Source: an uncultured Clostridia bacterium (GTDB lineage: Bacteria; Bacillota; Clostridia; Oscillospirales; Acutalibacteraceae). From it: DNA of 7,383 nucleotides. The notes beneath the pieces are model-generated. The model ran no database searches. It had not been told where the DNA came from and saw only the letters and a program-made list of their open reading frames with translations. Below, one piece after another: positions 7,051 through 7,383 of the stretch. The DNA lies in assembly GCA_947168785.1 (NCBI GenBank), contig CAMVNL010000100.1, forward strand, positions 1-7,383. The letters run 5' to 3'. The translations under genes were made by a program, and so were the position numbers. Position 1 is the first letter of the stretch, and every line of letters starts with the position of its first letter.

Positions 7051-7099
7051 TGTCGTTCCTTTGCGTTTCGTTGCAAGTGATTCGTTGCAATAATATTCT

Positions 7100-7127
7100 A
7101 TTATACCATAAATATAAAGATTGTAAA
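7100..7127 (-). promoter_or_regulatory. Sigma-A promoter of the uvrB-uvrA operon
   Basis: On the minus strand TTTACA (7127-7122) and a perfect TATAAT (7105-7100) are separated by 16 bases. TGG directly before the TATAAT gives an extended -10. The start of transcription is expected near 7093, about 43 bases before the uvrB ATG. Confidence 0.88.
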
Positions 7128-7131
7128 GAGA

Positions 7132-7145
7132 AGAACAAATGTTCG
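7132..7145. promoter_or_regulatory. LexA/DinR SOS box
   Basis: AGAACAAATGTTCG matches the Gram-positive SOS box CGAACRNRYGTTYG in 13 of 14 positions (first base A instead of C) and keeps the core GAAC-N4-GTTC. It lies 4 bases upstream of the -35 of the uvrB promoter, a position from which LexA can block RNA polymerase. uvrBA is a known SOS target in Bacillus and relatives, which supports the reading. Confidence 0.88.
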
Positions 7146-7224
7146 TCTGTATCATATCACAATCTTCCGGCAAAGTCAACAGCGGAATCGGCTTCCGGTG
7201 ATAATTCACACCGGGCCCCATCCC

Positions 7225-7383
7225 GCGCACAATGTGCGCTTTGAGCGTCACAATGTGCATACCCCCGCGCACAATGTGCGCCTTCCGCGTCACAATGTGC
7301 ACCACCCCGCGCACAATGTGCGCTTTCAGCGTCACAATGTGCACCACCCCGCGCACAATGTGCGCTTTCAGCGTCACAATGTG
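7225..7383. repeat. Tandem array of CACAATGTG at exact 21-bp spacing (42-bp units)
   Basis: The nonamer CACAATGTG begins at 7228, 7249, 7270, 7291, 7312, 7333, 7354 and 7375: eight copies, every interval 21 bp, reaching the window edge. Two flank types alternate. Type A is GCGCACAATGTGCGC, a 7-bp inverted repeat around a central A; type B is CGTCACAATGTGCACC. Together they make a 42-bp unit with three full copies (7225-7266, 7267-7308, 7309-7350) and 33 bases of a fourth. The third and fourth are identical over those 33 bases; the copies nearer uvrB differ more. A decayed half copy (CACA) sits in phase at 7207. Not a CRISPR array: the segments between motifs are themselves repeated. Possible roles are a binding array for a dimeric protein, a dispersed intergenic repeat family, or part of a repetitive coding region beyond the edge. 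Confidence 0.9.

Larger units (their letters stand above)
7051..7224 (-). promoter_or_regulatory. uvrB control region and 5' leader
   Basis: An AT-rich island in an otherwise GC-rich window. It holds, going downstream on the minus strand, a LexA box (7145-7132), a sigma-A promoter (7127-7100), a leader of about 43 bases and the uvrB ribosome site. The leader contains a 10-base direct repeat, TTCGTTGCAA on the plus strand, at 7067-7076 and 7081-7090. The part at 7146-7224, between the LexA box and the repeat array, shows no feature I can name. Confidence 0.8.

Noticed and set aside
5311..7080. Long plus-strand open frame (589 codons) opposite uvrB
   Set aside because: It is antisense to intact uvrB and has the same shadow composition without family motifs or a ribosome site.
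7158..7166. CACAATCTT near the uvrB promoter as an extra array copy
   Set aside because: Only CACAAT matches, and the distance to the array (70 bp) is not a multiple of 21.
7051..7377. In-frame N-terminal extension of uvrB to the window edge
   Set aside because: It would be translated through the promoter, LexA box and repeat array, while the ATG at 7050 has a good ribosome site and the exact family N-terminus.
7225..7383. CRISPR array
   Set aside because: The intervals between motifs are short and themselves repeated, the unit is 21/42 bp, and no unique spacers exist.

Overview
The window suggests a GC-rich Gram-positive bacterium of the Clostridia, perhaps an Oscillospirales-type gut anaerobe. 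The evidence is the Gram-positive type LexA box, AGGAGG-type ribosome binding sites, the divergence of the UvrA/UvrB proteins and a GH25 lysozyme. The genus cannot be fixed from this stretch.

Layout: positions 1-76 hold the tail of an upstream transcription unit ending in a strong rho-independent terminator. A plus-strand gene at 179-985 encodes a GH25 muramidase with an awkward start: the ATG lies inside a hairpin, while a perfect Shine-Dalgarno sits further in, in front of an ATC codon. Everything else runs on the minus strand, from right to left: uvrB (7050-5083), uvrA (5086-2255), an RluA-family pseudouridine synthase (2250-1354) and a 40-residue basic single-span membrane peptide (1243-1121). 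A strong minus-strand terminator (1056-1088) closes this group. uvrB and uvrA overlap by 4 bases and uvrA and the synthase gene are 4 bases apart, so these three are probably one operon. The small gene is 110 bases further on and may be read through from the operon, from its own weak promoter, or both.

Control: in front of uvrB there is a near-consensus sigma-A promoter with an extended -10. Directly upstream of its -35 is a near-perfect Gram-positive LexA/DinR box, so the operon is predicted to be SOS-induced. UvrA and UvrB together form the damage-recognition complex of nucleotide excision repair; uvrC is not in the window.

The most unusual feature is at the right edge: eight copies of the pseudo-palindrome CACAATGTG spaced by exactly 21 bp (two helical turns), arranged as 42-bp higher-order units. 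The array runs off the window upstream of the uvrB promoter. The second most interesting item is the small cationic membrane peptide downstream of the SOS-controlled repair genes.
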